DNA of 64,000 nucleotides from Cyclobacteriaceae bacterium (GTDB taxonomy: Bacteria > Bacteroidota > Bacteroidia > Cytophagales > Cyclobacteriaceae), in NCBI GenBank assembly GCA_022842845.1, contig JALHOT010000006.1, positions 46,526-110,525 of the forward strand, read 5' to 3'. The notes below the pieces were generated by a model. It saw nothing but the letters and a program-made list of their open reading frames with translations. It was not told the origin of the DNA and did not search any database. Position numbers and translations under genes: made by a program. Of this stretch, positions 50,504 through 60,688 are shown in pieces (the first letter of the stretch is position 1; every line of letters starts with the position of its first letter).

Positions 50504-50833
50504 ATGGGTATAACCAAATCTTCCCTTTTCAAAAAAAAGCAAAACAGATTGGCTAATCTGGCAAAAGCATTTGACCATCCCGCAAGGGTAGCCATTATAG
50601 AATACCTGCTTCAGCATCAAAGTTGTATTTGCAATGATTTAGTGCACGAATTGCCGCTGTCCCAATCCACCATTACACAGCATCTCAAAGAATTAAAAAG
50701 GATAGGTATTATTAAAGGAGAAGTAGAAGGGCCCAAGGTAAACTATTGCATAGATGAAAAAACATGGGAAGAGGCCAGAGACATGTTTCTAAACATATTT
50801 ACCAAGTACGTAAAAGACAATAAGTGCTGCTGA
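50504..50833 (+). CDS. arsR: ArsR/SmtB family arsenical-responsive repressor
   Basis: 109 residues. Winged helix with FDHPARVAIIEYLLQHQSCICNDLVHELPLSQSTITQHLKEL in two stretches: the metal-binding Cys pair (CxC) sits at the start of the DNA-binding helices as in ArsR proteins that sense As(III), and PLSQSTITQHLKELKRIGI is the recognition helix. The C-terminus has KCC. Predicted to bind the palindrome at 50477-50496 and release on arsenite. First gene of the ars operon. Confidence 0.88.
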   Translation: MGITKSSLFKKKQNRLANLAKAFDHPARVAIIEYLLQHQSCICNDLVHELPLSQSTITQHLKELKRIGIIKGEVEGPKVNYCIDEKTWEEARDMFLNIFTKYVKDNKCC

Positions 50834-50876
50834 ATTTTTGCTAATACCTAATATTACAAACCTTTAAACATATTAA

Positions 50877-51509
50877 ATGTCCATGCATATGCTAGCACAA
50901 CTTCAAAACACCATAGGCCAGCTCACTCAAGAATTTGACAAAATACCTGCTACCCGTAAAGATACCTTACAACAGCTAAGTGATTTTGTCCAGAAAAAAA
51001 TCAATAACAAACAATCGGCTCACTTAAATTTTATTTGTACACATAACTCCAGGCGCAGTCACCTCTCGCAACTTTGGGCTCAGGCTGCTGCCTACTATTA
51101 TACAATACCCTCAGTGTATTGTTATTCAGGTGGCACAGAAGCAACTGCCTTTAATCCCAGAGCCGTAAAAGCCATGCAAGCAGCAGGCTTTGATATTACC
51201 ATAAGAAAAGAAGGTGATAACCCTATCTATCAGGTACGGTATGCGACTGAGGCTCCCGCCATGGAAGCCTTTTCTAAAAAATACGATGATCCTTTCAACC
51301 ACCTTGAAGATTTTGCAGCTGTGATGACTTGCTCACACGCAGATGAAAATTGCCCCTTGGTACTGGGTGCGACCGCTCGTATTGCCCTTACCTACGATGA
51401 CCCAAAAGAGTTTGATGGCACTCCATTAGAAGCTGCCAAGTACGCAGAACGTGTTCAGCAGATTGGCAGAGAAATATTATATGCTTTTTCTCAAATAAAA
51501 GTTTCCTAA
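50877..51509 (+). CDS. Low-molecular-weight phosphatase-type arsenate reductase (ArsC-like)
   Basis: 210 residues. The phosphatase loop [14 protein letters not shown] (CX5R) is near residue 60, the fold signature of LMW protein-tyrosine phosphatases and thioredoxin-type Ars[25 protein letters not shown] is the usual second segment. Later Cys residues ([16 protein letters not shown]) may provide the redox relay. It would reduce arsenate to arsenite. Longer than classical ArsC (about 140), with an extra N-terminal helix, typical of the Bacteroidota version next to acr3. Confidence 0.85.
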   Translation: MSMHMLAQLQNTIGQLTQEFDKIPATRKDTLQQLSDFVQKKINNKQSAHLNFICTHNSRRSHLSQLWAQAAAYYYTIPSVYCYSGGTEATAFNPRAVKAMQAAGFDITIRKEGDNPIYQVRYATEAPAMEAFSKKYDDPFNHLEDFAAVMTCSHADENCPLVLGATARIALTYDDPKEFDGTPLEAAKYAERVQQIGREILYAFSQIKVS

Positions 51510-51517
51510 CCATCACT

Positions 51518-52561
51518 ATGAGCTCAAAAAAATTAAGCTTTCTCGATCGTTATTTAACCTTGTGGATTTTCTTGGCCATGCTTATTGGCATTACCATAGG
51601 CAATTTCTTTGAGGTAGAATCACTGATGGCAAATTTTCAAATAGGCACCACTAACCTTCTTATTGCAGGAGGTCTTATTGTGATGATGTATCCGCCTTTG
51701 GCTAAGGTCAGGTATGAACATTTAGGAAAGGTATTCAAGAATGTAAAGGTTATTACCCTATCGTTATTACTCAACTGGATCATTGGTCCATTGCTAATGT
51801 TTTTCCTTGCCCTCCTGTTTCTAAGCGACAAACCTGAGTATATGATGGGTCTGATTTTGATAGGCATTGCCCGGTGCATAGCCATGGTACTGGTTTGGAA
51901 TGATCTGGCCAAAGGTGATAAAGAATATGCCGCTGGCCTTGTAGCCCTGAATAGCATTTTTCAAGTTTTGTTTTACAGTGTCTTTGCCTGGCTTTTTATT
52001 ACCATACTCCCACCTTATTTTGGTGTACAAGGCACTGTAGTTGATGTAAGTATGCGAGACGTAGCAGAGAGTGTATTCTTATATCTGGGAATCCCATTTA
52101 TAGCAGGCTTTCTCACACGTTATCTCTTCAAAAAATACAAAGGTGAAGATTGGTACATTCAACAAGTAATTCCAAAAATAAGTCCTTTAACGCTCATCGC
52201 ACTACTACTAACCATTGTCATTATGTTTAGTTTTAAAGGCAAAATGATGGTAGATATACCCTTAGATGTTTTCCGGATTGCAATACCCCTCATGATTTAC
52301 TTCGTCATTATTTTTATACTTAGTTTCCTGCTATCAAAGAAAATGGGAGCGAACTATGAAGAAAATACTTCTGTTTCATTTACAGCCACCGGTAATAATT
52401 TCGAATTGGCAATTGCCGTAGCCGTTGGTGTATTTGGTATAAATTCAGGGCAAGCTTTCGCGGGCGTTGTTGGTCCACTAATAGAAGTGCCTGCGCTTAT
52501 TTTATTAGTTAACCTGGCATTCTGGTTTAAGAAGAAACTATATCCGGTAAACTCACAATAA
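51518..52561 (+). CDS. acr3: ACR3 family arsenite efflux permease
   Basis: 347 residues with ten membrane helices. The family signature [19 protein letters not shown] contains the conserved Cys for As(III) binding; [17 protein letters not shown] and [20 protein letters not shown] are other ACR3 motifs. It exports arsenite using proton motive force. It starts 8 bases after the arsenate reductase gene, giving a reduction-then-export pair. Confidence 0.93.
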   Translation: MSSKKLSFLDRYLTLWIFLAMLIGITIGNFFEVESLMANFQIGTTNLLIAGGLIVMMYPPLAKVRYEHLGKVFKNVKVITLSLLLNWIIGPLLMFFLALLFLSDKPEYMMGLILIGIARCIAMVLVWNDLAKGDKEYAAGLVALNSIFQVLFYSVFAWLFITILPPYFGVQGTVVDVSMRDVAESVFLYLGIPFIAGFLTRYLFKKYKGEDWYIQQVIPKISPLTLIALLLTIVIMFSFKGKMMVDIPLDVFRIAIPLMIYFVIIFILSFLLSKKMGANYEENTSVSFTATGNNFELAIAVAVGVFGINSGQAFAGVVGPLIEVPALILLVNLAFWFKKKLYPVNSQ

Positions 52562-52588
52562 TGCTTAAATATTGGCTATAGTGTATGC

Positions 52589-53674
52589 ATGACTAACATA
52601 AATAAAAAATATGATGTTGTGATCATTGGAGGTGGGCAAAGTGGCCTCGCCCTTGGCTATTACTTAAGAAGATCTCACCTTCAATTCATCATATTAGATA
52701 AAGAGTCATCGCCTGGTGGTTCATGGCAGCACTATTGGTTATCATTACGATTATTCTCACCAGCTCAATGGAGTTCGCTACCTGGTATGATCATGCCTGG
52801 CGGCAGCGACTATTATCCTACTAGAGAAGAAACCGTACAGTATCTTAGTCAGTACGAAAATAAATACGAGTTACCCGTTAAAAGATCTATTGAGGTTACA
52901 TCTGTTACTCAAAATGACAATACCTTCTATTTAGCAACCAATGATGGTGTCTATGAATCAAAAGTAGTAATCAGTGCGACAGGTTCCTTTTGCCATCCTT
53001 ACATACCGCCTTACCCTGGAATAGAAAAATTCAAAGGCAAAATTCTCCACTCAGCTTTTTACCAATCACCGGAACAATTCTTGGGTAAACGAGTTGCCAT
53101 TGTGGGAGAAGGAAACTCTGGGGCACAGATATTGGCAGAAGTATCAACGATAGCAAAAACCCTTTGGATAACACAAAAAGAGCCACGCTTTCTGGCTGAC
53201 CATATCGATGGGCGTTTTTTATTTGATGCCGCCTCTCAAATGTATAAAGCCAAGCAAGAGGGTAAAGATTATCAACCCCCATCGCTTGGAGACATCGTAA
53301 TGGTTAAGTCTGTTCAAGAAGCCAGGACCAGGGGTGTGTTGGCCACCAGCCACCGTACATTTACGAGCATTACCCAAGATGCATTGGTGTGGGATCAAGG
53401 GCATGAAGAAAAAGTTGATGCCATTATTTTCTGTACAGGTTTTAGGCCATCACTCAATCACCTGATGCCTCTTAATATTGTTACCGGTGATGGAAAGGTT
53501 GAAACAGAAGAAACAAAAGTGAAGGGCCTTCAGGGTTTATGGCTGGTCGGTTATGGAAATTGGACAGGGTTTGCCTCAGCAACCCTCATCGGGGTAGGTC
53601 GTAGTGCCAAAAGAACTGTAGAAGAAATCATCACATACCTGGCAGCATCATTACCCGACACTCGTAAATATTGA
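52589..53674 (+). CDS. arsO: ArsO-like flavin-dependent monooxygenase
   Basis: 361 residues of the flavin-containing monooxygenase fold. FAD motif DVVIIGGGQSGLALGYYLRR, then KESSPGGSWQHYW and LRLFSPAQWSSLPG, the NADPH motif VAIVGEGNSGAQILAEVS, and IIFCTGFRPSLNHL. Homologues called ArsO lie in many ars operons next to acr3 and are thought to modify organoarsenic or act as helper reductase; the reaction is not established. Last gene of the operon, 27 bases after acr3. Confidence 0.8.
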   Translation: MTNINKKYDVVIIGGGQSGLALGYYLRRSHLQFIILDKESSPGGSWQHYWLSLRLFSPAQWSSLPGMIMPGGSDYYPTREETVQYLSQYENKYELPVKRSIEVTSVTQNDNTFYLATNDGVYESKVVISATGSFCHPYIPPYPGIEKFKGKILHSAFYQSPEQFLGKRVAIVGEGNSGAQILAEVSTIAKTLWITQKEPRFLADHIDGRFLFDAASQMYKAKQEGKDYQPPSLGDIVMVKSVQEARTRGVLATSHRTFTSITQDALVWDQGHEEKVDAIIFCTGFRPSLNHLMPLNIVTGDGKVETEETKVKGLQGLWLVGYGNWTGFASATLIGVGRSAKRTVEEIITYLAASLPDTRKY

Positions 53675-53731
53675 TAATCTCACACTACTCAAAGGGCTTA
53701 CAACGCAGGTAAACCCCCAAATCTTAGCCTG

Positions 53732-54178
53732 CTAATTCTCTAAAGCCTTATTTACTTTACGATAAACAAATGAGTGATAAATGTGCCTACGGGCAAATCG
53801 ATCGGGTGTAGCGGAATTGATAAACTTATTATAAATGCTCTTAGGTACGCCAAAGTACTCGTAACGACTTCCATCCGAAAATCCAATCTCCAAAGTCTGG
53901 CCCTTATACTGAAAATCCAATAACCTGGAGGCATTCATCGTAAGCATATATTGTTCCAGTTGTTGCGCGTGTGTTTCCGGAGCAATACTTACCAATAAGT
54001 GGTAGGCCTCAATAAATGCTTTACTCTTCTCTTCTGCTTCAACCTTGGCCACTTCATTATCTTGAATTTTATCAGGATGCCAATCCTTCATAAAATTTCT
54101 ATAAATACTTTTTAAATCTTTGAGTGTTGCGTCTTTATCTACCCCCAACAATTTCCTCGATTCTATAATTTTCTTCAT
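53732..54178 (-). CDS. J-domain/KTSC-domain fusion protein
   Basis: 148 residues. Residues about 8-70 are a DnaJ-type J domain with the HPD tripeptide in FMKDWHPDKIQDNE. Residues about 85-145 are a KTSC domain (LDFQYKGQTLEIGFSDGSRYEYFGVP and a YHSFVYRKV end), a small fold usually tied to lysyl-tRNA synthetase-like or single-domain proteins of unknown role. The J domain would stimulate an Hsp70 ATPase, with the KTSC part as a client or targeting module. Its -7 element is only a few bases before the ATG. Confidence 0.8.
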   Translation of the reverse strand: MKKIIESRKLLGVDKDATLKDLKSIYRNFMKDWHPDKIQDNEVAKVEAEEKSKAFIEAYHLLVSIAPETHAQQLEQYMLTMNASRLLDFQYKGQTLEIGFSDGSRYEYFGVPKSIYNKFINSATPDRFARRHIYHSFVYRKVNKALEN

Positions 54179-54185
54179 GCGGGCG

Positions 54186-54193
54186 CAAAACTA
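54186..54193 (-). promoter_or_regulatory. -7 promoter element of the J-domain/KTSC gene
   Basis: On the minus strand TAGTTTTG matches TAnnTTTG exactly and ends 7 bases before the ATG at 54178. The start of transcription would fall almost at the start codon, so a leaderless mRNA is possible. Confidence 0.45.
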
Positions 54194-54473
54194 CATTTTT
54201 ATATCAACAATGCTGGAGTAAAAGTGTCAATAAACGTGCATCGTATTGATGGCTACTGACCTGCCAAATGATGGCTAACCAACAAGATCAATATTGCTTT
54301 GGCGAAGCGTTGAGCATTATATCAACATAATTGATGGTCGAAGATGAATTTTTCCGAAATAATGATTGCCATTAAAGCTTTTGACCGTCATTTTCTTCCG
54401 CTAATCTGAAAAAAAGCCCCTTTAAAGCATAGCATTATATAGCGCTGGAAATTTACTCCACATTAGACTGACC
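54194..54473. other. 280-base intergenic gap between divergent genes
   Basis: AT-rich spacer between the J-domain gene and the MASE1 kinase. Two short copies of a GATGGCTA word lie near 54250-54285. I find no open frame, RNA gene or strong hairpin here, and no clear promoter for the kinase. Confidence 0.4.
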
Positions 54474-56222
54474 ATGAGCTACTTAAACCTAAAGGTAAGA
54501 CTTCCCTATACCTACCTTCCTGATGCCAAAATCATCCTGGCTACTGTGCTATTCTACCTGTCGGCAGAGTTGGCCCATTCATTAGCATTCAATAAGACAA
54601 GTGTTCTGCCGGCTTGGCCTCCATCAGGGGTTGCTTTTGCCCTCATTTTATTACTCGGCCGAAATGCATGGCCAGGTATTGCGCTTGGCTCACTCATTGC
54701 CAACCTACTCGGTTTCTGGACAAACCTTCAACTACCACAGCACACCCTAATTGGCATTTCAAGTTTTATCGCACTGGGCCAAACAGCAGAAACCCTCCTA
54801 GGATACTTTTTGATTAAAGTTTGGATCAAGAATGATTATCCATTCAAAAAAGCAAAAGACTCATTTCGATTTCTGTTTGTTGCACTCTTCATTTCCGTTG
54901 TTGGAGCTGTTACAGGTGTTATTACGCTATTTGCCAATGGCATACTATCCAACGAATTACTAATCGAAAGTACATTGCGCTGGTGGGTAGGTAACGTGGT
55001 GGGCATCCTACTTTTTACCCCCTTCATTTTAAGTTTAGCCCAAAAAAGACAATACACACTCACAACAAACAAAGGGATTGAGGCTGGTATTTTTGCACTC
55101 TTCATTATCGGTTTCTATTTGTTAGCACAGTTGGGATATTTTAACGGCACACTATTATTCTCTTTGCCTTATCTAATCATTCCCTTCTTACTATGGCTGG
55201 CTTTTCGCTTCGACTTATTGGCTGCTATTACCATAGTGCTAACCGCCTCTTTAATTTTTATCTATTTCACCATACAAGGCATTGGCCCCTTTGTACTACC
55301 CCAAGCCAATGATTCCATGCTGTTACTTCAAATTTTTATTGGTGTTATTAGCATCTCTACTATTGTATTGTCTGCCACTGTTGCGGAACGAACAGCTGCA
55401 CAGGAGCAACTCAAAGTATTCAATCAAAACCTCGAAGCTATAGTGCAGAACAGAACCAAAGAATTGAATGAAGAGATCTTAACCCGTAAAAGAGCTGAAC
55501 AAAAAATACTAAATACCAACCAGGAATTAAGTAAAAGAAATACCGAGTTGGATAATTTTGTGTATAGTGTCTCGCACGATTTACGGGCACCTATTGCGTC
55601 TGTCTTGGGACTCATCAATCTTGCAAAAAAAGATGATGACCTCGCCATGAAAAATGTTTATCTGGATAAAATAAACAAGAGTGCTGTTCAGCAAGATAAT
55701 TTTATCCGTGAAATATTGGATCAGTCCAGAAACTCACGACTTGAGGTGAAAAAAGAAACCATTGACTTCGAACCACTTATTTACGAAACATTTGATCAGC
55801 TTGCCTTTGCTACCGCTACAGGATCTCCAGTTGAAAAAATAATAAAGGTTAGTCAGACAGGCATTTTTTATAATGATCGCTGGAGATTAAAAGTGATCCT
55901 CAATAATATTATTTCAAATGCGATTCGCTACCGAAATGGTAGAGATCCTGTTATTAAAGTAAATGTTAATGTAACCGATCGTAAAGCAATTCTCGAAATC
56001 GAGGATAATGGAAGAGGTATACCTAAAGAACACCTGGAGAAAGTTTGTCAGATGTTCTATCGCGCCACCGATGATGGTGCAGGATCGGGACTTGGCCTAT
56101 ATATCGTAAAAGAAGTAACAGAAAAACTTCAGGGCAATATTAAAATTGAATCGGAAGAGGGTAAGTGGACTAAAGTATTGTTGGAAATCCCTGAATTTGA
56201 AGAGCAGGCAGTAACTGAGTAA
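54474..56222 (+). CDS. MASE1-domain sensor histidine kinase
   Basis: 582 residues. An eight-helix MASE1 integral membrane sensor domain (about 15-300; FNKTSVLPAWPPSGVAFALILL), a coiled-coil linker (about 310-360), HisKA with phospho-acceptor YSVSHDLRAPIASVL near 370, and HATPase with NNIISNAIRYRNG, EDNGRGIP and GSGLGLYIVKEV. MASE1 ligands are unknown. No receiver domain or response regulator lies next to it, so the partner is elsewhere. Confidence 0.9.
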   Translation: MSYLNLKVRLPYTYLPDAKIILATVLFYLSAELAHSLAFNKTSVLPAWPPSGVAFALILLLGRNAWPGIALGSLIANLLGFWTNLQLPQHTLIGISSFIALGQTAETLLGYFLIKVWIKNDYPFKKAKDSFRFLFVALFISVVGAVTGVITLFANGILSNELLIESTLRWWVGNVVGILLFTPFILSLAQKRQYTLTTNKGIEAGIFALFIIGFYLLAQLGYFNGTLLFSLPYLIIPFLLWLAFRFDLLAAITIVLTASLIFIYFTIQGIGPFVLPQANDSMLLLQIFIGVISISTIVLSATVAERTAAQEQLKVFNQNLEAIVQNRTKELNEEILTRKRAEQKILNTNQELSKRNTELDNFVYSVSHDLRAPIASVLGLINLAKKDDDLAMKNVYLDKINKSAVQQDNFIREILDQSRNSRLEVKKETIDFEPLIYETFDQLAFATATGSPVEKIIKVSQTGIFYNDRWRLKVILNNIISNAIRYRNGRDPVIKVNVNVTDRKAILEIEDNGRGIPKEHLEKVCQMFYRATDDGAGSGLGLYIVKEVTEKLQGNIKIESEEGKWTKVLLEIPEFEEQAVTE

Positions 56223-56233
56223 GTCACTGCCTG
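56205..56233 (+). terminator. Hairpin spanning the stop codon of the MASE1 kinase
   Basis: CAGGCAGT (56205-56212) and ACTGCCTG (56226-56233) form an 8-bp stem around a 13-base loop that includes the TAA stop. Only AATATTA follows, without a T run, so termination is possible but not clear. Confidence 0.35.
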
Positions 56234-56311
56234 AATATTAAATGATTTGCGCTATAATTTCATAGCGAAAAATCGTTGCACACAAATACTTTTAACAAAA
56301 GAATCTATCTG

Positions 56312-57886
56312 CTAGTTTGACGGAATAAATTTGGGTGCTTTGCGATGTTTGGTGCTTTGCTCGTAAGCATAGGCAATCTCTAATAACAATGGCTCAGACC
56401 AGGCTGTACTGAAGAACGAAACACCTACTGGTAATTCATCAATAAAACCCATAGGGACTGTAATTGCAGGATAACCCGAAATAGCAGCTAATGAAGAACT
56501 ACCTCCGATGTAGTGATCACCATTAATTAGGTCTGTCTTCCAGGCCGGTGATCCGGTAGGTGCCATTAAAGCATCCAGTTTATTTTCAGTCAATACTTTG
56601 TCAATACCATTTTCGCGGGTTGCTTTTAGCATTGCTATCAAAGATTCCTGATATTCTTTGGAATTCAAATCACCTTTAGAGGCAGCCATTTCAAGCAGGC
56701 GTTGATCAAAATACCGGAGTTCAATACTATCCTTCTTATTAAATTCCATGAGTTCTTGCATCGTTTTCACGGGTGCCTTATCGCCAAGACTTCCAAAATA
56801 TTTTTCGAGTCCGTCTTTATACTCATATAGCATAACTTGAAAAGAGGCTCCATTGGCAGAGCGCTCCATACTAAAATCCAACTCAATCACTTCTGCACCT
56901 TGCTTTCTCAAATCCGCTACTGTCTGCTTCATTAATGAATCAACCCTGGCATGAAAACCCATGCTAGTTTTAAGCAAGCCAATTCGCTTACCTTTTAAGC
57001 CATCTGGCTTAAGGAAAATTGAATAATCGTTATGATACTTACCAGATGATGCTACTGTTTTACTATCCAAAGAATCTATGCCTACCATAGCGCCAAGGCT
57101 AATCGCAACATCTTCAACATTACGCGCCATGGGACCGGGTGTATCTTGTGTAAAAGATATAGGGATAATTCCTGTTCTGCTAAGTAAACCCACTGTTGGT
57201 TTTAAGCCAACCAAACCATTATTATTGGAAGGGCATACGATAGATCCATTGGTTTCTGTCCCAATGGCAAAAGCCGCTAGATTGGCAGCAATAGAAGCTC
57301 CTGAGCCGGAACTTGATCCGCAAGGGTTACGATCCAACACATAAGGGTTTTTGGTTTGCCCACCTACAGCACTCCAACCACTGGAAGACATGTCTGCGCG
57401 GAAATTGGCCCATTCGCTAAGATTGGCTTTCGCAATAATAATAGCGCCCGCTTCCCGCAATTTTTTGGTTATATAACTATCCTTGGCAGGAATAGAATTT
57501 CGCAACACAACGGCCCCTGCAGTGGTTGGCATGTCACCGGTATTGATGTTGTCTTTTAAGATAACAGGGATGCCATGCAAAGGACCTCTTATCTTTCCCT
57601 CCTTCCATTCACGTTCAAGCGCTTTAGCTTCTTCTAAAGCTTGCGGATTTATATAAATGATTGAATTAATAGCAGGACCATTTTTGTCGATAGAAGTTAT
57701 TCTGCTTAAATAATCACCCACCACTTTTGAAATAGTAAAAGTACCATTGGTATAGCCTTGCTGTAGCTGCCGGATGCTGATTTCCTCTAAATAAGCAGTG
57801 TCTTCAGTTTTCTGAGGTACCGAAGTACACGAAATCAAAGAGATAAAGACCAAAACACGTAAAAGAAATGAAGCTTGCATTTTCAT
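56312..57886 (-). CDS. Amidase-signature lipoprotein
   Basis: 524 residues from the ATG at 57886; this start creates a lipoprotein signal (MKMQASFLLRVLVFISLISCTS) that a longer frame would bury. The Ser-Ser-Lys triad is present: Lys in ILKDNINTGDMPTTAG, the Ser pair in NPCGSSSGSGASIAANLAAF and FAIGTETNGSIVCPS. It hydrolyses an amide in the periplasm or at the surface; the substrate is unknown. Single gene, facing away from the MASE1 kinase and unrelated to the neighbouring cco genes. Confidence 0.87.
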   Translation of the reverse strand: MKMQASFLLRVLVFISLISCTSVPQKTEDTAYLEEISIRQLQQGYTNGTFTISKVVGDYLSRITSIDKNGPAINSIIYINPQALEEAKALEREWKEGKIRGPLHGIPVILKDNINTGDMPTTAGAVVLRNSIPAKDSYITKKLREAGAIIIAKANLSEWANFRADMSSSGWSAVGGQTKNPYVLDRNPCGSSSGSGASIAANLAAFAIGTETNGSIVCPSNNNGLVGLKPTVGLLSRTGIIPISFTQDTPGPMARNVEDVAISLGAMVGIDSLDSKTVASSGKYHNDYSIFLKPDGLKGKRIGLLKTSMGFHARVDSLMKQTVADLRKQGAEVIELDFSMERSANGASFQVMLYEYKDGLEKYFGSLGDKAPVKTMQELMEFNKKDSIELRYFDQRLLEMAASKGDLNSKEYQESLIAMLKATRENGIDKVLTENKLDALMAPTGSPAWKTDLINGDHYIGGSSSLAAISGYPAITVPMGFIDELPVGVSFFSTAWSEPLLLEIAYAYEQSTKHRKAPKFIPSN

Positions 57887-58082
57887 AGCATTAATATGAT
57901 AATTGAACAAGTAATTTATAAAAATAGCAATTGACCCCATCAAGAAAGTGACAAACGCAGTTATCACTGTCCTTTCGGTATTTTAATTCTTTTAGTTAAA
58001 AAAATAGTTTCGATAAATATGAAACAATCCTGAATAAAAGTTAAACAAACAAGTAAGGATCGGAGAAGTATAGGATAAAAAA

Positions 58083-58280
58083 CTACGATTGTGAATCTGG
58101 TTGTCGCTGATCGATATCTTTTTGAGGATCCTGTTTAACCTTTTTATCATCAAAAAGCATTCTTACAGAAGGTCCATAGGTATCATCAAACTGACCAGAT
58201 CTCATACTCCATAAAAAACTTCCCAAAAACAATATTGCAATGGTAAGAGAGATGGCAATTAACAAGACAATGATATTCAT
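58083..58280 (-). CDS. ccoS: CcoS, cbb3 oxidase maturation protein
   Basis: 65 residues. One N-terminal helix (VLLIAISLTIAILFLGSFLW) then SMRSGQFDDTYGPSVRMLFDD, the CcoS signature. It helps insert copper and haem into cbb3-type cytochrome oxidase with CcoI. Its start overlaps ccoI by four bases. Normally ccoNOP follow, but here the next gene on this strand is an unrelated amidase. Confidence 0.88.
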   Translation of the reverse strand: MNIIVLLIAISLTIAILFLGSFLWSMRSGQFDDTYGPSVRMLFDDKKVKQDPQKDIDQRQPDSQS

Positions 58281-60688
58281 GATGATTTTTTTAGAATAGA
58301 CCTGGACACCAACCCCACGGCAATACTACTAAAACCTACAACACTAATGCTACTAACCGGCATCAGTATAGCTGCAACAAGTGGTGTTAAATATCCTGTA
58401 ACAGCAAAACCAAGCGATATGATATTGTAGAAAAATGAAATACCAAAAGCGATTTTTAAAATTACTGTAGATGCTCTTGCTAGCCGCAAATAAAGATTGA
58501 GTCTTCGAAGCTCAGATCCTTGAATAATGCCATCACAAGCAGGCGTAAACACCCCGGTATTATCAGAAACCGCTATGCCCACATCGCTTTGTTTAAGTGC
58601 TCCGGCATCATTTAAACCATCTCCCAACATCATGACTTGTTTGCCTTCCTCTTTCCAATCTTGGATAAATGTCATTTTATCCTGAGGAGTCTGATGAAAA
58701 CGCAATGTCGCGTTATCAGCAAAAACTGTCTGCATCCGATCCCGATCACTTTCATTATCGCCCGATAGCATAGCAACAGGCACACCGCTCATTTGTGTTA
58801 AGGTATCTTTTATGCCAGATCGCAAAGCGGTGCTGATTGTGAAATGACCTTTCACTTCTCCATTGATTGAGACAAAAACATGTGAGGAGGTCTGATCCTC
58901 TAAGGTATTAGCACCGACAAAATTAACAGAGCCTATTTTTATTGGCAGACAGGCTACTTCACCCTCAATCCCTTTGCCGGCTCTCTCAATTAAATTTTTT
59001 ACAGGCCACTGAGCATGTCCTGAAATATGCTTGACAATTAATTCACTTAAAGGATGCGTAGAAGAAGCCGCTAAAGACTTAACACAAGAAAATTCATGCT
59101 GCGAAAGATGTCCTGTAAATATAACGGTCGCTGCCCCCTGAGTGATGGTGCCTGTTTTATCAAAGACCAAAGCATCTATCCCTGCCATTCTTTCAATGAC
59201 ATCTGCATTTTTAAGATAGAAGCCATGTCTTCCAAAAACCCGGAGCATATTTCCATACGTGAATGGAGCAGCCAAAGCCAAAGCGCAAGGACAGGCCACA
59301 ATCAATACTGACGTTAATATCAACCACATTTTAGATGGGTCGGCATAATACCAGTATACACCACTGACAATTGAAAATGCCAGTACAAACCAGGTAAATC
59401 CTTTGGCCGCCTGGTCAATAATCTTTCTATACCTGCTTTCCTTAGGCTTTTGAAATACTGCATTATTCCATAAACTCGTTAAATGACTTTGAGAAGTTTT
59501 TTTCTCTACTTGAAGAATTACAGGTTCACCAATAAGCCGGCCGCCTGCATAGACTAAATCTCCCTCATGCACTTTTACAGGCTTTGACTCTCCTGTAACA
59601 AAACTATAATCTATATAGGCCTGGTCACTGATTAGTTTCGCATCTGTTGGCACAACCTCCATGTTTCTTACCCTGATCACATCTCCTGGCGCTAATTCAT
59701 ACACTACTACAGGTTTCCAATCTTCACCTACTTGCTTCTGGATGGCCAATGGGAAGTATGATTTATAATCACGGTCAAAAGCCAGGCTTTCATAAGTTTT
59801 ATCTTGAAACCATCGACCTATCAATAGAAAAAAAACCAAACCACTGAATGAATCGAAATAACCTGGCCCTACATGGAATAAGACATCATAGGTGCTCCTG
59901 AAAAACAAAGCTGCTAAACCTACAGCTATTGGTACATCGATGTTGATTTGCTTTTGCTGAATGCTTGTCCAGGTATTCTTAAAATAGTCCTGTGAACTAT
60001 ATAGCAGCACAGGGATTGATAAGGCTATATTTAAATAGGAAAACAATTGTTGTAGCTGCTGCTCAGTGCCATCCAGTCCTAAGTACTCAGGAAAACTGAG
60101 TAACATAACATTACCAAAGGCAAAACCAGCCACAGAAAGCTTAGCAATTAAGGGGTGAGTTTCCTTCTTGGTTGTTTTCTCCTCCAAATTAACCAAAGGA
60201 GCATAACCTACAGAAGTCATGCTGGCAGCAATAGCGCTGAGCGATACAACAGCTGGATTAAACTCGATGGTCACTCTTTTTCTTGCAAAGTTCACTTGAG
60301 AACGAATCACCCCCTTTTGCAGTCGCTGTAAATTCTCCAATAACCAAAGACACGAAATGCAATGGATGGCAGGAACATAAAATTCTACTTTACAAAAAGT
60401 ATCAGACTGAAAGATCAGGAGCTTATCCCTTACTGATTTTTCATCGAGATAAGAAAAATCACTGACTGCTAAATTTTTAAGTGAAGCTCCTGGCTTTGCA
60501 TCGTAGGAATAATATTCACACAGGTCATTTTCACTGAGTATATCATACACAGTTTGGCAACCATAACAACAGAAATTCTTACCGTCTTTTAGTAAGTTAT
60601 CCTCTTTACAATCCTGCCCACAGTGATAACAGGCTGCTTGTTCGGTAATTTTACTGACTGGGGATTCTTCAGCTACCGTATTACTCAT
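58277..60688 (-). CDS. ccoI: CcoI-type copper-translocating P-type ATPase
   Basis: 803 residues. An N-terminal Cys-rich metal-binding region (CYHCGQDCKEDNLL, FCCYGCQTVYDIL) precedes an HMA domain with CISC (VPAIHCISCLWLLENL). Then the ATPase core: TGES in FVTGESKPVKV, the CPC metal helix IVACPCALALAAPFTYGN, DKTGTITQG with phosphorylated Asp, HPLSEL, and the hinge MLGDGLNDAGALKQSDVGIAV. It exports copper to the periplasm for cbb3 oxidase assembly. Overlaps the universal stress protein gene by eight bases. Confidence 0.92.
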   Translation of the reverse strand: MSNTVAEESPVSKITEQAACYHCGQDCKEDNLLKDGKNFCCYGCQTVYDILSENDLCEYYSYDAKPGASLKNLAVSDFSYLDEKSVRDKLLIFQSDTFCKVEFYVPAIHCISCLWLLENLQRLQKGVIRSQVNFARKRVTIEFNPAVVSLSAIAASMTSVGYAPLVNLEEKTTKKETHPLIAKLSVAGFAFGNVMLLSFPEYLGLDGTEQQLQQLFSYLNIALSIPVLLYSSQDYFKNTWTSIQQKQINIDVPIAVGLAALFFRSTYDVLFHVGPGYFDSFSGLVFFLLIGRWFQDKTYESLAFDRDYKSYFPLAIQKQVGEDWKPVVVYELAPGDVIRVRNMEVVPTDAKLISDQAYIDYSFVTGESKPVKVHEGDLVYAGGRLIGEPVILQVEKKTSQSHLTSLWNNAVFQKPKESRYRKIIDQAAKGFTWFVLAFSIVSGVYWYYADPSKMWLILTSVLIVACPCALALAAPFTYGNMLRVFGRHGFYLKNADVIERMAGIDALVFDKTGTITQGAATVIFTGHLSQHEFSCVKSLAASSTHPLSELIVKHISGHAQWPVKNLIERAGKGIEGEVACLPIKIGSVNFVGANTLEDQTSSHVFVSINGEVKGHFTISTALRSGIKDTLTQMSGVPVAMLSGDNESDRDRMQTVFADNATLRFHQTPQDKMTFIQDWKEEGKQVMMLGDGLNDAGALKQSDVGIAVSDNTGVFTPACDGIIQGSELRRLNLYLRLARASTVILKIAFGISFFYNIISLGFAVTGYLTPLVAAILMPVSSISVVGFSSIAVGLVSRSILKKSS

